From NCBI GenBank assembly GCA_017455945.1, contig JAFTLM010000252.1:1-16553 (forward strand): a DNA stretch of 16,553 nucleotides, read 5' to 3'. Both the position numbers and the translations under genes were made by a program. Position 1 is the first letter of the stretch; each line of letters opens with the position of its first letter. The stretch comes from Clostridia bacterium (GTDB lineage: Bacteria > Bacillota > Clostridia > Oscillospirales > CAG-272). Below the pieces are notes generated by a model. That model saw nothing but the letters and a program-made list of their open reading frames with translations, was not told where the DNA came from and did no database searches. Shown piece after piece: positions 5,789 through 13,620 of the stretch.

Positions 5789-7141
5789 ATGAGTTTTAAA
5801 ATGCAATATCTTAATGACCTTCTTGAAAGAGTTATCAAGAGAAACCCCAACGAGCCTGAGTTCCATCAGACTGTTGAAGAGGTTCTTGCGTCTATCGAGC
5901 CCGTGCTTGAAGCTCGCCCCGACTATATCGAGTCCGGCGTAGTTGAAAGAATGGTTGAGCCCGAAAGAATTATCAAGTTCCGTGTTCCGTGGGTTGATGA
6001 TAACGGCAAGGTTCAGGTAAACCGCGGCTTCAGAGTTCAGTTCAACAGTGCAATCGGTCCTTACAAGGGCGGTATCCGTTTCCATCCCTCTGTAAACGAG
6101 AGTATTATGAAGTTCCTCGGATTTGAGCAGACCTTCAAGAACTCTCTTACCTCTCTCCCCATGGGCGGCGGTAAGGGCGGCGCTGACTTCGATCCTCAGG
6201 GCAAGTCCGATATGGAAGTTATGCGCTTCTGCCAGAGCTTTATGACAGAGCTTCAGAAGTATATAGGCGCAGACACAGACGTTCCCGCAGGTGACATCGG
6301 TGTTGGAGCACGTGAGGTTGGTTACATGTTCGGTCAGTACAAGAGACTTCGCGACGAGTTCACAGGCGTTCTTACAGGTAAGGGCATTCCTTACGGCGGT
6401 TCGCTTATCCGTCCCGAGGCTACCGGCTTTGGCGCAGTTTATTACACATGCGAGATGCTTAAGTATTTCGGCGATGATATCAAGGGCAAGACAGTTGTTG
6501 TTTCGGGCTTTGGTAACGTTGCTTGGGGTACTGTAAAGAAGGTTACAGAGCTTGGCGGTAAGGTTATCGCTATCTCCGGTCCCGACGGATACATTTACGA
6601 TCCCGACGGTGTAAGCACTCCCGAAAAGATCGACTATATGCTTGAGATGCGTGCTTCCTGCCGCAACAGAGTTGAGGACTATGCTGACAAGTTTGGTGTA
6701 CAGTTCTTCAAGGGTCAGAAGCCCTGGGGCGTTAAGGCTGACATTCTTATGCCTTGCGCTACTCAGAACGAGGTTGATATGCCCGAGGCTAAGCAGATGG
6801 TTGCTAACGGTCTTAAGTACTACGTTGAGGTTTCCAATATGCCCACAACAAATGAGGCTGTTGCATACCTTAAGGCTAACGGCGTAATCGTTGCTCCTTC
6901 CAAGGCAGTTAACGCGGGCGGTGTTTCCGTTTCGGGTCTTGAAATGTCACAGAACTCCATGCGTTACAGCTGGAGTGCAGAAGAGGTTGACGCAAAGCTT
7001 AAGACAATTATGAGCAATATCTTCAATAACTCGGTTAAGGCCGCAAATGAGTACGGCTTTGGCGATGACCTTGTAGCAGGCGCTAACATCGCAGGCTTCA
7101 TCAAGGTTGCAGAGGCGATGAAGGCTCAGGGCGTGGTTTAA
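5789..7141 (+). CDS. gdhA: Glutamate dehydrogenase, hexameric ~50-kDa class
   Basis: 450 residues, the normal length for the small hexameric class. It interconverts glutamate and 2-oxoglutarate plus ammonium with NAD(P)(H), linking ammonia assimilation or glutamate fermentation to central metabolism in the cytoplasm. Visible motifs: IGPYKGGIRFHPSV (89-102) with substrate-binding K93, PMGGGKGGADF (124-134) with catalytic K129, VPAGDIGVGAREVGYMFGQYK, and the Rossmann segment VVVSGFGNVAWG in the C-terminal half. The cofactor cannot be decided by eye. An in-frame ATG at 5774 is part of the ribosome binding site itself (ATGGAGG), so the ATG at 5789, 8 bases after GGAGG, is taken as the start. Codon choice differs from the neighbours: ATA is almost absent and GTT, CTT, GGC and AAG dominate, as expected for a highly expressed gene. 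It has its own strong promoter and terminator. Confidence 0.96.
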   Translation: MSFKMQYLNDLLERVIKRNPNEPEFHQTVEEVLASIEPVLEARPDYIESGVVERMVEPERIIKFRVPWVDDNGKVQVNRGFRVQFNSAIGPYKGGIRFHPSVNESIMKFLGFEQTFKNSLTSLPMGGGKGGADFDPQGKSDMEVMRFCQSFMTELQKYIGADTDVPAGDIGVGAREVGYMFGQYKRLRDEFTGVLTGKGIPYGGSLIRPEATGFGAVYYTCEMLKYFGDDIKGKTVVVSGFGNVAWGTVKKVTELGGKVIAISGPDGYIYDPDGVSTPEKIDYMLEMRASCRNRVEDYADKFGVQFFKGQKPWGVKADILMPCATQNEVDMPEAKQMVANGLKYYVEVSNMPTTNEAVAYLKANGVIVAPSKAVNAGGVSVSGLEMSQNSMRYSWSAEEVDAKLKTIMSNIFNNSVKAANEYGFGDDLVAGANIAGFIKVAEAMKAQGVV

Positions 7142-7152
7142 TTAAAATATAA

Positions 7153-7187
7153 AAGGGAGCCGATTCGGTTGAATCGGCTCCTTTTTG
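7153..7187 (+). terminator. Intrinsic terminator of gdhA
   Basis: GGAGCCGATTC (7156-7166), a GGTT loop and GAATCGGCTCC (7171-7181) form a perfect 11-bp stem that extends further through G-U and A-T pairs and is followed by TTTTT. It starts about 12 bases after the stop codon. Confidence 0.92.
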
Positions 7188-7197
7188 TGAAAATCTA

Positions 7198-7226
7198 TTG
7201 ATTTTGGTATAAATATGGTTTATAAT
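7198..7226 (+). promoter_or_regulatory. Promoter of the HD-domain gene
   Basis: TTGATT (7198-7203), a 17-base spacer and TATAAT (7221-7226), just downstream of the gdhA terminator. The start of transcription would be near 7233, and AGGGAGGTG precedes the ATG at 7255. Confidence 0.78.
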
Positions 7227-7254
7227 AAGAATAGAAAGTAAGGGAGGTGTTTAA

Positions 7255-7914
7255 ATGATAACCTTTGAAGATATAAAAAAAGATGAAGCTATAAAAGTTT
7301 ATATAAAAAAAGCCGATGAAACGCTTGGCGCACTCGGATATACCGAGCACAGCTTTTCGCACGTACTTAAGGTTGCCGATACCGCTATGTATATTTTGCG
7401 CACACTTGGGTACTCTGAGCACGAAATAGAGCTTGCGGGGATTGCGGGATATACACACGATATAGGAAACATAGTAAACCGTGTTGCACATTCACAAAGC
7501 GGAGCTTTGATGATGTTCAGACTTCTGGAGCACAAGGATATGTCTGCCGAGGACGTCGCCACGGTGGTGGCGGCAATAGGAAATCACGACGAGGGTACGG
7601 GTGTTGCCGTAAACGCGGTGGCGGCGGCTTTGATTCTTGCCGACAAGAGCGACGTGAGAAGAAGCCGTGTGAGGAACAGCGACGTTTCTACCTTTGACAT
7701 TCACGACCGCGTCAATTACGCTACCGTGGAAGCACGTTTGAATATTGATGTTGATACAAGAGAAATAACCCTTTTCCTTGAAATAGATAAGAGTATAAGC
7801 TCGGTAATGGATTATTTTGAGATATTCCTCGGCAGAATGGTTATGTGCCGTAAAGCCGCAGAATATCTGGGCTTGAAATTCAAGCTTAACATCAACGGAC
7901 AGCAAATGCTTTGA
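7255..7914 (+). CDS. HD-domain metal-dependent phosphohydrolase
   Basis: 219 residues. The HD fold signature is clear: H32-S-F-S-H36 at the start of the domain, GYTHDIG with the H68-D69 pair, AHS (H79), GNHDE (H111-D112) and ADKSD (D130). These are the metal ligands of HD phosphohydrolases, which hydrolyse nucleotides or phosphate (di)esters. There is no GYP motif of cyclic-di-GMP phosphodiesterases and no RelA/SpoT synthetase domain, so the substrate is open. Residues about 150-219 form a smaller C-terminal alpha/beta part (NIDVDTREITLFLEID). No signal peptide or membrane segment is present, so it should be cytoplasmic. It is monocistronic, with a good promoter, a strong ribosome binding site and a hairpin behind it. 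Functional linkage to gdhA cannot be argued beyond adjacency. Confidence 0.88.
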   Translation: MITFEDIKKDEAIKVYIKKADETLGALGYTEHSFSHVLKVADTAMYILRTLGYSEHEIELAGIAGYTHDIGNIVNRVAHSQSGALMMFRLLEHKDMSAEDVATVVAAIGNHDEGTGVAVNAVAAALILADKSDVRRSRVRNSDVSTFDIHDRVNYATVEARLNIDVDTREITLFLEIDKSISSVMDYFEIFLGRMVMCRKAAEYLGLKFKLNINGQQML

Positions 7915-7935
7915 GTTGGGTGATTGATTAATAAG

Positions 7936-7963
7936 GGCTGAATCCTGTGGATTCAGCCATTTT
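7936..7963 (+). terminator. Hairpin terminator after the HD-domain gene
   Basis: GGCTGAATCC (7936-7945), loop TGT, and GGATTCAGCC (7949-7958) form a perfect 10-bp stem followed by a short ATTTT tract. The same stem and loop recur after the heparinase-like gene at 9926-9954. Confidence 0.75.
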
Positions 7964-8036
7964 GGTGTGGTGTTCTCTCACACTGTTTCTGATTTGTTGC
8001 CAAAAAGCAATTTTTATACAATTTATGGCAAGAAAA

Positions 8037-8068
8037 TTATAGAAAATATAGATGCGATAGTGTATAAT
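8037..8068 (+). promoter_or_regulatory. Probable promoter of the heparinase-like gene
   Basis: A perfect TATAAT at 8063-8068 lies about 40 bases before the ATG. No good -35 is present at 16-18 bases (the region reads TTATAGAAAA). The promoter may therefore be weak or need an activator, which would suit a catabolic gene. Confidence 0.5.
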
Positions 8069-8107
8069 GTAGTTACAATTTACCAACAGTAAAACGGAGG
8101 TTCTGTT

Positions 8108-9922
8108 ATGAGCTTTTTTGATATTACCAAAATATCCGAAAATTTGCTTCAAAGAAAAAACGTGGTATGGTTTTCCGACATTCCAAAGGAAAAGAGAATT
8201 GTAAACGATGAGGTAAAGGAACGGTTGCGTACCTGTGCGGAAAGCTGGGAGGGATACGTTCACAGTGAATATCTGGACAGCTACGGTGAGTTCGATATAA
8301 ACAGAAACCGCAGTAATTTTGAAAATATGTACATAAACCGCCGTGCTTGCCTTGCGGATATGGCGTTTTTTGAGATATTTATAGGCGGAGGAAAATATCT
8401 GTCAAGAATAGAGAATATGGCGCGCCGTATCTGTGCCGAGCCTACTTGGTGCGTACCGTCGCACAGAAACATTAAACCAGCCGAGGTTACGGGGCACAGT
8501 ATCGAGCTTTACGCCGCCGAAACAGCGTCGGTTCTTGCCTTTGTCAGCTATTTTCTTGGTGATAAACTTTCGGCGGAGGTGAGGGCAGAGATATCAAAAA
8601 CTATCGATGAAAGAATGTTTTTTCCGTATACCGAAAGCGACAAATACGGTTGGATGGGTGTTGACGGACACAAGATAAACAACTGGAACCCGTGGATAAA
8701 TTCCAACATTATGTTTTGTGCGGCGCTCGTGTGCGAGGATGAGGGAAAATACCGTTCGCTTGTTCTGCGTGCTCTGACTCTTACCGAGAATTACGTTAAC
8801 TGTCTGGGAGAGGACTGCCTGTGCGACGAGGGGGTGCGTTATTGGGCTCTTTCTGGAGCGTGCCTTTTTGATATAAGCGAGATTCTTTACGACCTTTGCG
8901 GAGGAAAGGTGGACTTGACCGCTTCGCCTGCCGTAAGAAATGCTTGCGACTATATTACGGGTATGTATGACGAATATGGAAATCCCGCCAATTTCGGTGA
9001 TGCGGGCATTGACTATTATCCACAGTGTGCGTTGCTGGTTCGTGCGGGTGAAAGAACGGGGAATACTGTACTGGCAGATATGGGCAGAGCGCTTTATACG
9101 CCAGATACGATTCGCATTTATCACGACAATTTTTACCGACAGCTAAAGGATGTGTATACTGCATCGAGAATCGTTGAGAAAAAAGAAATAAAATATCCCG
9201 AAACCAAACTTCTTAAGAGCATAAATATTTTCACCGTAATAAAGAACAGACTTTTCCTTTCGTTTAAGGGAAATCACAACGGAGAGTATCATAATCATAA
9301 CGATGTTGGAAATTTTGTCGTTTATTACGATGGTACTCCTATATTTATTGATGCGGGAGTTGACTCTTATTCGGGTTATACCTTTTCAAAAGACAGGTAT
9401 AGCTTGTGGTATATGCGTTCTGATTATCACAACGTTCCTACCGTTTCGGGTAAGCGTCAAACCGAGGGCATACGATTTTCGGCCACTCCATTGAAGATAA
9501 ACGGAATGCGTGCCGAAACCGATATCTCGGGTGCATACGGCGAGGATGTGTCACCGTGGATAAGAAGTGCGGAGCATACCGGAGACACTATCATTATTAC
9601 CGATAGCTTCAAAAATACCGACGGAACGTTGCTTAACTATATGTTAAAAGACGAGCCGAGGATAGAAGGAAACAAGCTTTTCTTTCTATGCGGTGTTTGT
9701 GCCGATCTCGAGGGGGCAAGCGATTTGAAGCTTGAGACCGTGGACATAACGGGCTTTGATTCGCCCGACGGAATTACCGCCGATGCACACAACCGAAAAG
9801 GCGGCAGATCGTATCTGATTCCGAGGCTTATGACCGAACAGTGGAAGCAAAATAATTTGTTCAGACTTACCGCACGCCCAACAGGCGACCGCGTAATGCT
9901 TAAGATTTTTACTGTAAAATAA
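8108..9922 (+). CDS. Heparinase II/III-family polysaccharide lyase-like enzyme
   Basis: 604 residues. The N-terminal ~350 residues are helical, like the (alpha/alpha) toroid of heparinase II/III and oligoalginate lyases, and include the NNWNPWINSN segment (191-200). The C-terminal part is the beta-sheet domain with the family hallmark NHNGEYHNHNDVGNF (389-403), FIDAGVDSYSGYTFSKDRY (413-431) and SDYHNVPTVSG (438-448). Enzymes of this fold cleave uronic acid-containing polysaccharides by beta-elimination, with His, Tyr and Asn/Glu in the active site. The exact substrate (host glycosaminoglycan, alginate-like or other) cannot be told. No signal peptide is present (start MSFFDITK), so it should act in the cytoplasm on imported oligosaccharides. 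CGGAGG lies 7 bases before the ATG. No transporter or sulfatase gene is adjacent. A non-catalytic member of the fold is possible but less likely. Confidence 0.83.
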   Translation: MSFFDITKISENLLQRKNVVWFSDIPKEKRIVNDEVKERLRTCAESWEGYVHSEYLDSYGEFDINRNRSNFENMYINRRACLADMAFFEIFIGGGKYLSRIENMARRICAEPTWCVPSHRNIKPAEVTGHSIELYAAETASVLAFVSYFLGDKLSAEVRAEISKTIDERMFFPYTESDKYGWMGVDGHKINNWNPWINSNIMFCAALVCEDEGKYRSLVLRALTLTENYVNCLGEDCLCDEGVRYWALSGACLFDISEILYDLCGGKVDLTASPAVRNACDYITGMYDEYGNPANFGDAGIDYYPQCALLVRAGERTGNTVLADMGRALYTPDTIRIYHDNFYRQLKDVYTASRIVEKKEIKYPETKLLKSINIFTVIKNRLFLSFKGNHNGEYHNHNDVGNFVVYYDGTPIFIDAGVDSYSGYTFSKDRYSLWYMRSDYHNVPTVSGKRQTEGIRFSATPLKINGMRAETDISGAYGEDVSPWIRSAEHTGDTIIITDSFKNTDGTLLNYMLKDEPRIEGNKLFFLCGVCADLEGASDLKLETVDITGFDSPDGITADAHNRKGGRSYLIPRLMTEQWKQNNLFRLTARPTGDRVMLKIFTVK

Positions 9923-9925
9923 ACT

Positions 9926-9954
9926 GAGGGCTGAATCCTGTGGATTCAGCCCTC
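9926..9954. terminator. Shared hairpin terminator of the convergent heparinase-like and alpha-galactosidase genes
   Basis: GAGGGCTGAATCC (9926-9938), loop TGT, and GGATTCAGCCCTC (9942-9954) form a perfect 13-bp stem. It starts 4 bases after the stop at 9922 and ends 6 bases before the stop of the minus-strand gene at 9961. Neither flank has a strong T run, so termination may be incomplete. The central 23 bases equal those of the hairpin at 7936-7958. Confidence 0.75.
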
Positions 9955-9960
9955 CTTGAT

Positions 9961-12021
9961 TTATTTGATTTTTATAACCACGCCTTGTTTTGTTTTAAGC
10001 GTTACGTTTAAGCCGTTGTCGGTGGTTGATAACTTGCAGGGGATAGACGTGGGATAGATAACTTCGGCATTTTCGGGCTTGAAGCCAAGCGATACTGTTA
10101 TCTCCCGAACGTCTCCCATATTGGTTACGGTGATAAAACAGTTGTCCTCGTTTTTGAATCCAACGCAATGAACCTTTTGGTCGCTTGCCGCTGAGGGGAT
10201 TCCGAGAGGATAGAAGGGAAGAAGCTTGTCAACAAGATGCCTTGTGGATTTGTAGACCTTGATACCCTCGTGCAGAATAGCCTTTTGCTCTTCTGATAGC
10301 CAGGCGGTCTTGCCGCTGAGATGTATTCTGCGGAACATTGCGTTTACCAGAGTTGAGGCAATTTCGGCATCCGAAAATTCTGTTCGGGGCAGGCACCAAA
10401 TGCAAGCCTGTTCGGGGAGAACGCCCGTGGGAGCTGCCGCCGCAAGCTGAACCATATGTCTGTTTTCCCAGACGTCGGTGGTCGATTGAACCGAATAGTG
10501 CTGAAGCTGCATATAGTCGGCTCTCATACCGCCGCTGGAGCAGTTTTCTATTATAAGATTGGGGTACTTGGCTTGGATATCGTCTATCCATTTTACAGCC
10601 GCCAGCCCGCTTTCGTAAAGACCGTCGCCGAAGCTGTCGGAGTTTCGTTCGGTACCTACACCCGCATCAATGTTGTAGTCGAATTTGAAATATTCTATGC
10701 CGTAGTCTGCCACAAGTCGTTCAATGATAGCTGTAAGATGAGCGCGAACCTTTTCGTTTCTCATATCGAACTGATGTCTTCCGCGTTCGGTAACCCGTAC
10801 ACCGTGACGGACGAAAAAAGCGTCGTCGTCAAATTCAGCTACCTTTTCGCTTCCTATACCTATGTCCTCGGGCTCAACCCAAAGACCGGGACGCATACCT
10901 TTTTGGCGAATATGGTCGAACACCTTCTTAAATCCACCGGGAAAACGCTCGGTGGATTCTTCATATGCACCGATGGTGCCCCACCAACCGCTTGCGTCGG
11001 CGTACCAGCCGGCGTCGATAACGAATATCTCACAGCCGGCCTCTGCGGCGGCATCTATCTGCGGAATAAGCTTTTCGGTGTTCGGATCGGCGTTAAGGCA
11101 CCCCATATAGTCGTTGAAAATTACGGGGTGATGGCGGTCAGATTCAACTCTGTGGGCGATAAGACGTCGGTATGCGGTCATTTCCGCGAGAGCCGTGTCA
11201 AAGTCTTTACCGTATGAAACAGCCGCCTTTGTGCTTTCAAAGGTTTGACCGGGCAAAAGCTTCTTCCACCAGCCGTTGTAAACTTCGGAGGGACCGCTGA
11301 GTCTGAGATACAAAAGGTTGCCCGAGTCGGATATTTCCCAGCTCCAGGACGTGTTACTTTCTATCTGCCAGAGAAAAGCTTCTTCCTTTGAGGGCGTGTA
11401 GAAGCAGCCCATAGGAAGGCTGTCCTTTGTGGACCAGGTGCCGGTGTTGGAGGCGTATATTCTGTTTGTGGCGGCGACTTGGTTAAAGTGATAGCCGTGC
11501 TCGCCAAGCGAGAGGTCGCTCCAGTTGAACTCTCTGCACCAGCCGTTGTGCGGAATCATAAGCCGGCAATCGAGGTCAACCGCCTGCTTTTTTACGTCGG
11601 CGAGACCTGTGAGCGCGAAGGACGAAACATATTCAAGCCCCACGTCGGTGTCCGAAATATTGGTTACCTCCGTCCAGGCACGAATAGTGTTGCAGCCTTT
11701 GGCAAAAAGGTAGTTGAGCTTTATTTTAAGCAACGACGTTTTCAGGTTGAATACGTATTGCTTGCCTATTTTTGTGTCAATGGCTTCGTGTGATATGTAT
11801 TCGGGAAGTTCGGGGCAGAGGAAGCCTACAGATTTTTCGCCCAAATGTCTTGCGGTGTTGGCGCCTGTCGTTCTTATCTCAACGGCGGTGCAGTTAGCCT
11901 TTGCCGCATCCTCTATAATCGGTTCGGGAGCGCTTTCGTCCTTTATTCCGTAAAAATACAGATTGTTTTTTTCACTTACTTCAAAATACAGAGCAAGCCC
12001 GTTTTCTTTAATGATTATCAT
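9961..12021 (-). CDS. GH36-family alpha-galactosidase
   Basis: 686 residues, with the usual GH36 layout: an N-terminal beta-sandwich (about 1-290), a TIM barrel (about 300-610) and a C-terminal beta domain. It releases terminal alpha-linked galactose from raffinose-type sugars, melibiose or galactomannan fragments by a retaining mechanism. Visible motifs: IDAGWY (335-340), PGLWVEPE (378-385), QFDMRN, EYFKFDYN (443-450) with nucleophile D448, ENCSSGGMRAD (492-502) and VQSTTDVWENR (511-521) with acid/base D516. The CSSGG form differs from the commonest CSGGG form and the segment NDYMG replaces the usual NSWE, so a variant subgroup or alpha-N-acetylgalactosaminidase activity is not excluded. No signal peptide is present, so it should be cytoplasmic. 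GGAGG lies 7 bases before the ATG. It is a single-gene unit, divergent from the radical SAM gene and with no transporter alongside. Confidence 0.92.
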   Translation of the reverse strand: MIIIKENGLALYFEVSEKNNLYFYGIKDESAPEPIIEDAAKANCTAVEIRTTGANTARHLGEKSVGFLCPELPEYISHEAIDTKIGKQYVFNLKTSLLKIKLNYLFAKGCNTIRAWTEVTNISDTDVGLEYVSSFALTGLADVKKQAVDLDCRLMIPHNGWCREFNWSDLSLGEHGYHFNQVAATNRIYASNTGTWSTKDSLPMGCFYTPSKEEAFLWQIESNTSWSWEISDSGNLLYLRLSGPSEVYNGWWKKLLPGQTFESTKAAVSYGKDFDTALAEMTAYRRLIAHRVESDRHHPVIFNDYMGCLNADPNTEKLIPQIDAAAEAGCEIFVIDAGWYADASGWWGTIGAYEESTERFPGGFKKVFDHIRQKGMRPGLWVEPEDIGIGSEKVAEFDDDAFFVRHGVRVTERGRHQFDMRNEKVRAHLTAIIERLVADYGIEYFKFDYNIDAGVGTERNSDSFGDGLYESGLAAVKWIDDIQAKYPNLIIENCSSGGMRADYMQLQHYSVQSTTDVWENRHMVQLAAAAPTGVLPEQACIWCLPRTEFSDAEIASTLVNAMFRRIHLSGKTAWLSEEQKAILHEGIKVYKSTRHLVDKLLPFYPLGIPSAASDQKVHCVGFKNEDNCFITVTNMGDVREITVSLGFKPENAEVIYPTSIPCKLSTTDNGLNVTLKTKQGVVIKIK

Positions 12022-12045
12022 TGCCGTCCTCCGTTGTTTTTTTTA

Positions 12046-12075
12046 ATTTTAACACATAAACACGGTATAGGTCAA
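12046..12075 (-). promoter_or_regulatory. Promoter of the alpha-galactosidase gene
   Basis: On the minus strand TTGACC (12075-12070), an 18-base spacer and TAAAAT (12051-12046), with TGT directly upstream of the -10. Transcription should start about 20 bases before the ATG at 12021, giving a very short leader. Confidence 0.78.
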
Positions 12076-12115
12076 TAGAAAAACGTATAAAAATATGGTA
12101 TTTTTGTACGAGCCC

Positions 12116-12144
12116 TTGAAATATTACCATAAATGTGGTAAAAT
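12116..12144 (+). promoter_or_regulatory. Promoter of the radical SAM / metallophosphoesterase operon
   Basis: TTGAAA (12116-12121), a 17-base spacer and TAAAAT (12139-12144), with TGG directly before the -10 (12136-12138). It is divergent from the alpha-galactosidase promoter 40 bases away, and AGAGGTGAG at 12151-12159 is the ribosome binding site. Confidence 0.82.
12124..12141. repeat. Dyad overlapping the radical SAM promoter
   Basis: TTACCA (12124-12129) and TGGTAA (12136-12141) are inverted copies 6 bases apart that cover the spacer and the first half of the -10 box. A further ATGGTA at 12095-12100 lies towards the divergent gene. It could be an operator, but the right arm coincides with the TGTGGTAAAAT promoter core seen elsewhere in the window, so chance is a real alternative. 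Confidence 0.35.
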
Positions 12145-12162
12145 TGTAAAAGAGGTGAGAAA

Positions 12163-13611
12163 ATGAAGATTTTACTGTTTGCGCTCAACGGCTCGTATTC
12201 TCATACCTGCCTTGCGGTCCGCTGTCTGCGGAACGCGTTGCAAAAAAACGGATATACCCCGTTGATTTTTGAAGCAAATCTTCGCGACAGAAGAGATGAG
12301 GTCTTGCAGACCCTTTTTGAAGCGCGTGCCGACGTTTACGGCTTTTCTTGCTATATATGGAATATTGGTGAAATGTTGGCAATAGCCGCCGACCTTAAAG
12401 CACTCTTGCCGGAGACTAAAATAATTTTCGGAGGTCCCGAGGCTTCTTTTGATACCGAACGTTTTGCTTCGGTTGCCGATACGACAGTATGCGGAGAGGG
12501 CGAAAGCGTAATTTCCGAGCTTTGCGCGAAGATTGAACGAGGCGAGACAATTCCAAAGACGGTGGTTGCCCCCAAAGCTTCTGTTATGGCAGATGAGGGA
12601 ATCTTCTACCGCGACGGAGACTATAAGTCGGGAGAAATGCTGTATTACGAATCCTCACGTGGATGCCCGTATAACTGCTCATATTGTCTTTCTTCCGCAG
12701 AGCAGGGCGTTCGTGCCAAAAGCGTGGAGCAGACACTTTGCGACCTTCTTGAATTTGAAAAGCTTAACGAGGATATAAAGGTCATAAAATTCGTTGATCG
12801 AACCTTCAACTGCGACCGTAAGCGTGCAAACGCCATATGGCGGGCTTTGGCGGACGAAAGATATACAAAAAAATACCACTTTGAAATATGTGCTTCCTTG
12901 CTTGACGAAGAAAGTTTTGAGGTGCTGTCGGGTTTGCCGAAGGGAAAGGTCCAGCTTGAAATAGGGCTCCAAAGCACTAACGAAAAAACACTTGCCGAGG
13001 TTTCGAGGCATATTGACAGCAAGCAGGTTATTGCGGCAACCGACAGGCTCCATAAAATGGGGAATATGCATATCCACCTTGACCTTATCGCGGGGCTTCC
13101 GTATGAGGGGTATGAGAGCTTTAAAAGGTCGTTTAACGACGCCTATTTTTGCTGTGATATGCTTCAGCTTGGCTTTTTGAAGCTGTTGCACGGAACAAAG
13201 CTGAGGGAAAACGCCGAAAAATATGGGATTGTTTATTCAAAAAATCCGCCGTATACCGTTTTGCAAACCGCCGATATCAGCCGCGAGGAGCTTTATAAGC
13301 TGTCGCAGATATCCGACCTGCTTGACAGATATTACAGTAGCGGGAAGTTTGCGGGATGCATTGAATTTGCAGTGAAAACCGCAAAAAGTCCCTTTGATTT
13401 TTACGAGGGCTTGTGTGATTATATCAACCAAAACGATGGCAGGGGTGTGAGAAAACTGTCGCAGACAGACGCCTTCCGCACTCTTTACGGCTACGTAAGA
13501 AGTTTTATGAACGAAAACGACGCGGAGCACTTTGAAAATCTTATGCATATTGATTTTTCAACCCACGAGGCAAGAAGAATGCCTCTGTCGGTGATTTCCA
13601 AACCTAAATGA
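12163..13611 (+). CDS. B12-binding-domain radical SAM protein, DUF4080 type
   Basis: 482 residues. Residues about 1-135 form a cobalamin-binding-like Rossmann domain (MKILLFALNGSYSH, DVYGFSCYIWN, IIFGGPEASF, VCGEGE). The cobalamin His motif DxHxxG is not seen, which is common in this branch. Residues about 155-370 are the radical SAM barrel, with the iron-sulfur ligands in SSRGCPYNCSYC (C168, C172, C175), later KFVDRTFN, LEIGLQS and HLDLIAGLPYEG. The remainder (about 375-482) fits the C-terminal DUF4080 region of long B12-binding radical SAM proteins in Clostridia, from memory of the family. Such enzymes use S-adenosylmethionine to start radical methylation or rearrangement; the substrate here is unknown. 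It is cytoplasmic and oxygen-sensitive. Its TGA stop is part of the ribosome binding site of the next gene, so the two are translationally coupled. Confidence 0.88.
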   Translation: MKILLFALNGSYSHTCLAVRCLRNALQKNGYTPLIFEANLRDRRDEVLQTLFEARADVYGFSCYIWNIGEMLAIAADLKALLPETKIIFGGPEASFDTERFASVADTTVCGEGESVISELCAKIERGETIPKTVVAPKASVMADEGIFYRDGDYKSGEMLYYESSRGCPYNCSYCLSSAEQGVRAKSVEQTLCDLLEFEKLNEDIKVIKFVDRTFNCDRKRANAIWRALADERYTKKYHFEICASLLDEESFEVLSGLPKGKVQLEIGLQSTNEKTLAEVSRHIDSKQVIAATDRLHKMGNMHIHLDLIAGLPYEGYESFKRSFNDAYFCCDMLQLGFLKLLHGTKLRENAEKYGIVYSKNPPYTVLQTADISREELYKLSQISDLLDRYYSSGKFAGCIEFAVKTAKSPFDFYEGLCDYINQNDGRGVRKLSQTDAFRTLYGYVRSFMNENDAEHFENLMHIDFSTHEARRMPLSVISKPK

Positions 13612-13620
13612 GGTGTTAAA

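Noticed and set aside
5669..6085. 138-residue minus-strand frame that could feed the minus-facing terminator at 5544-5574
   Set aside because: Most of it is antisense to the conserved start of gdhA and it has no ribosome binding site. The terminator therefore remains without a clear gene.
10456..11217. 253-residue open frame on the plus strand
   Set aside because: It is antisense to the GH36 barrel with its nucleophile and acid/base motifs. There is no promoter or ribosome binding site, so it is a shadow frame.
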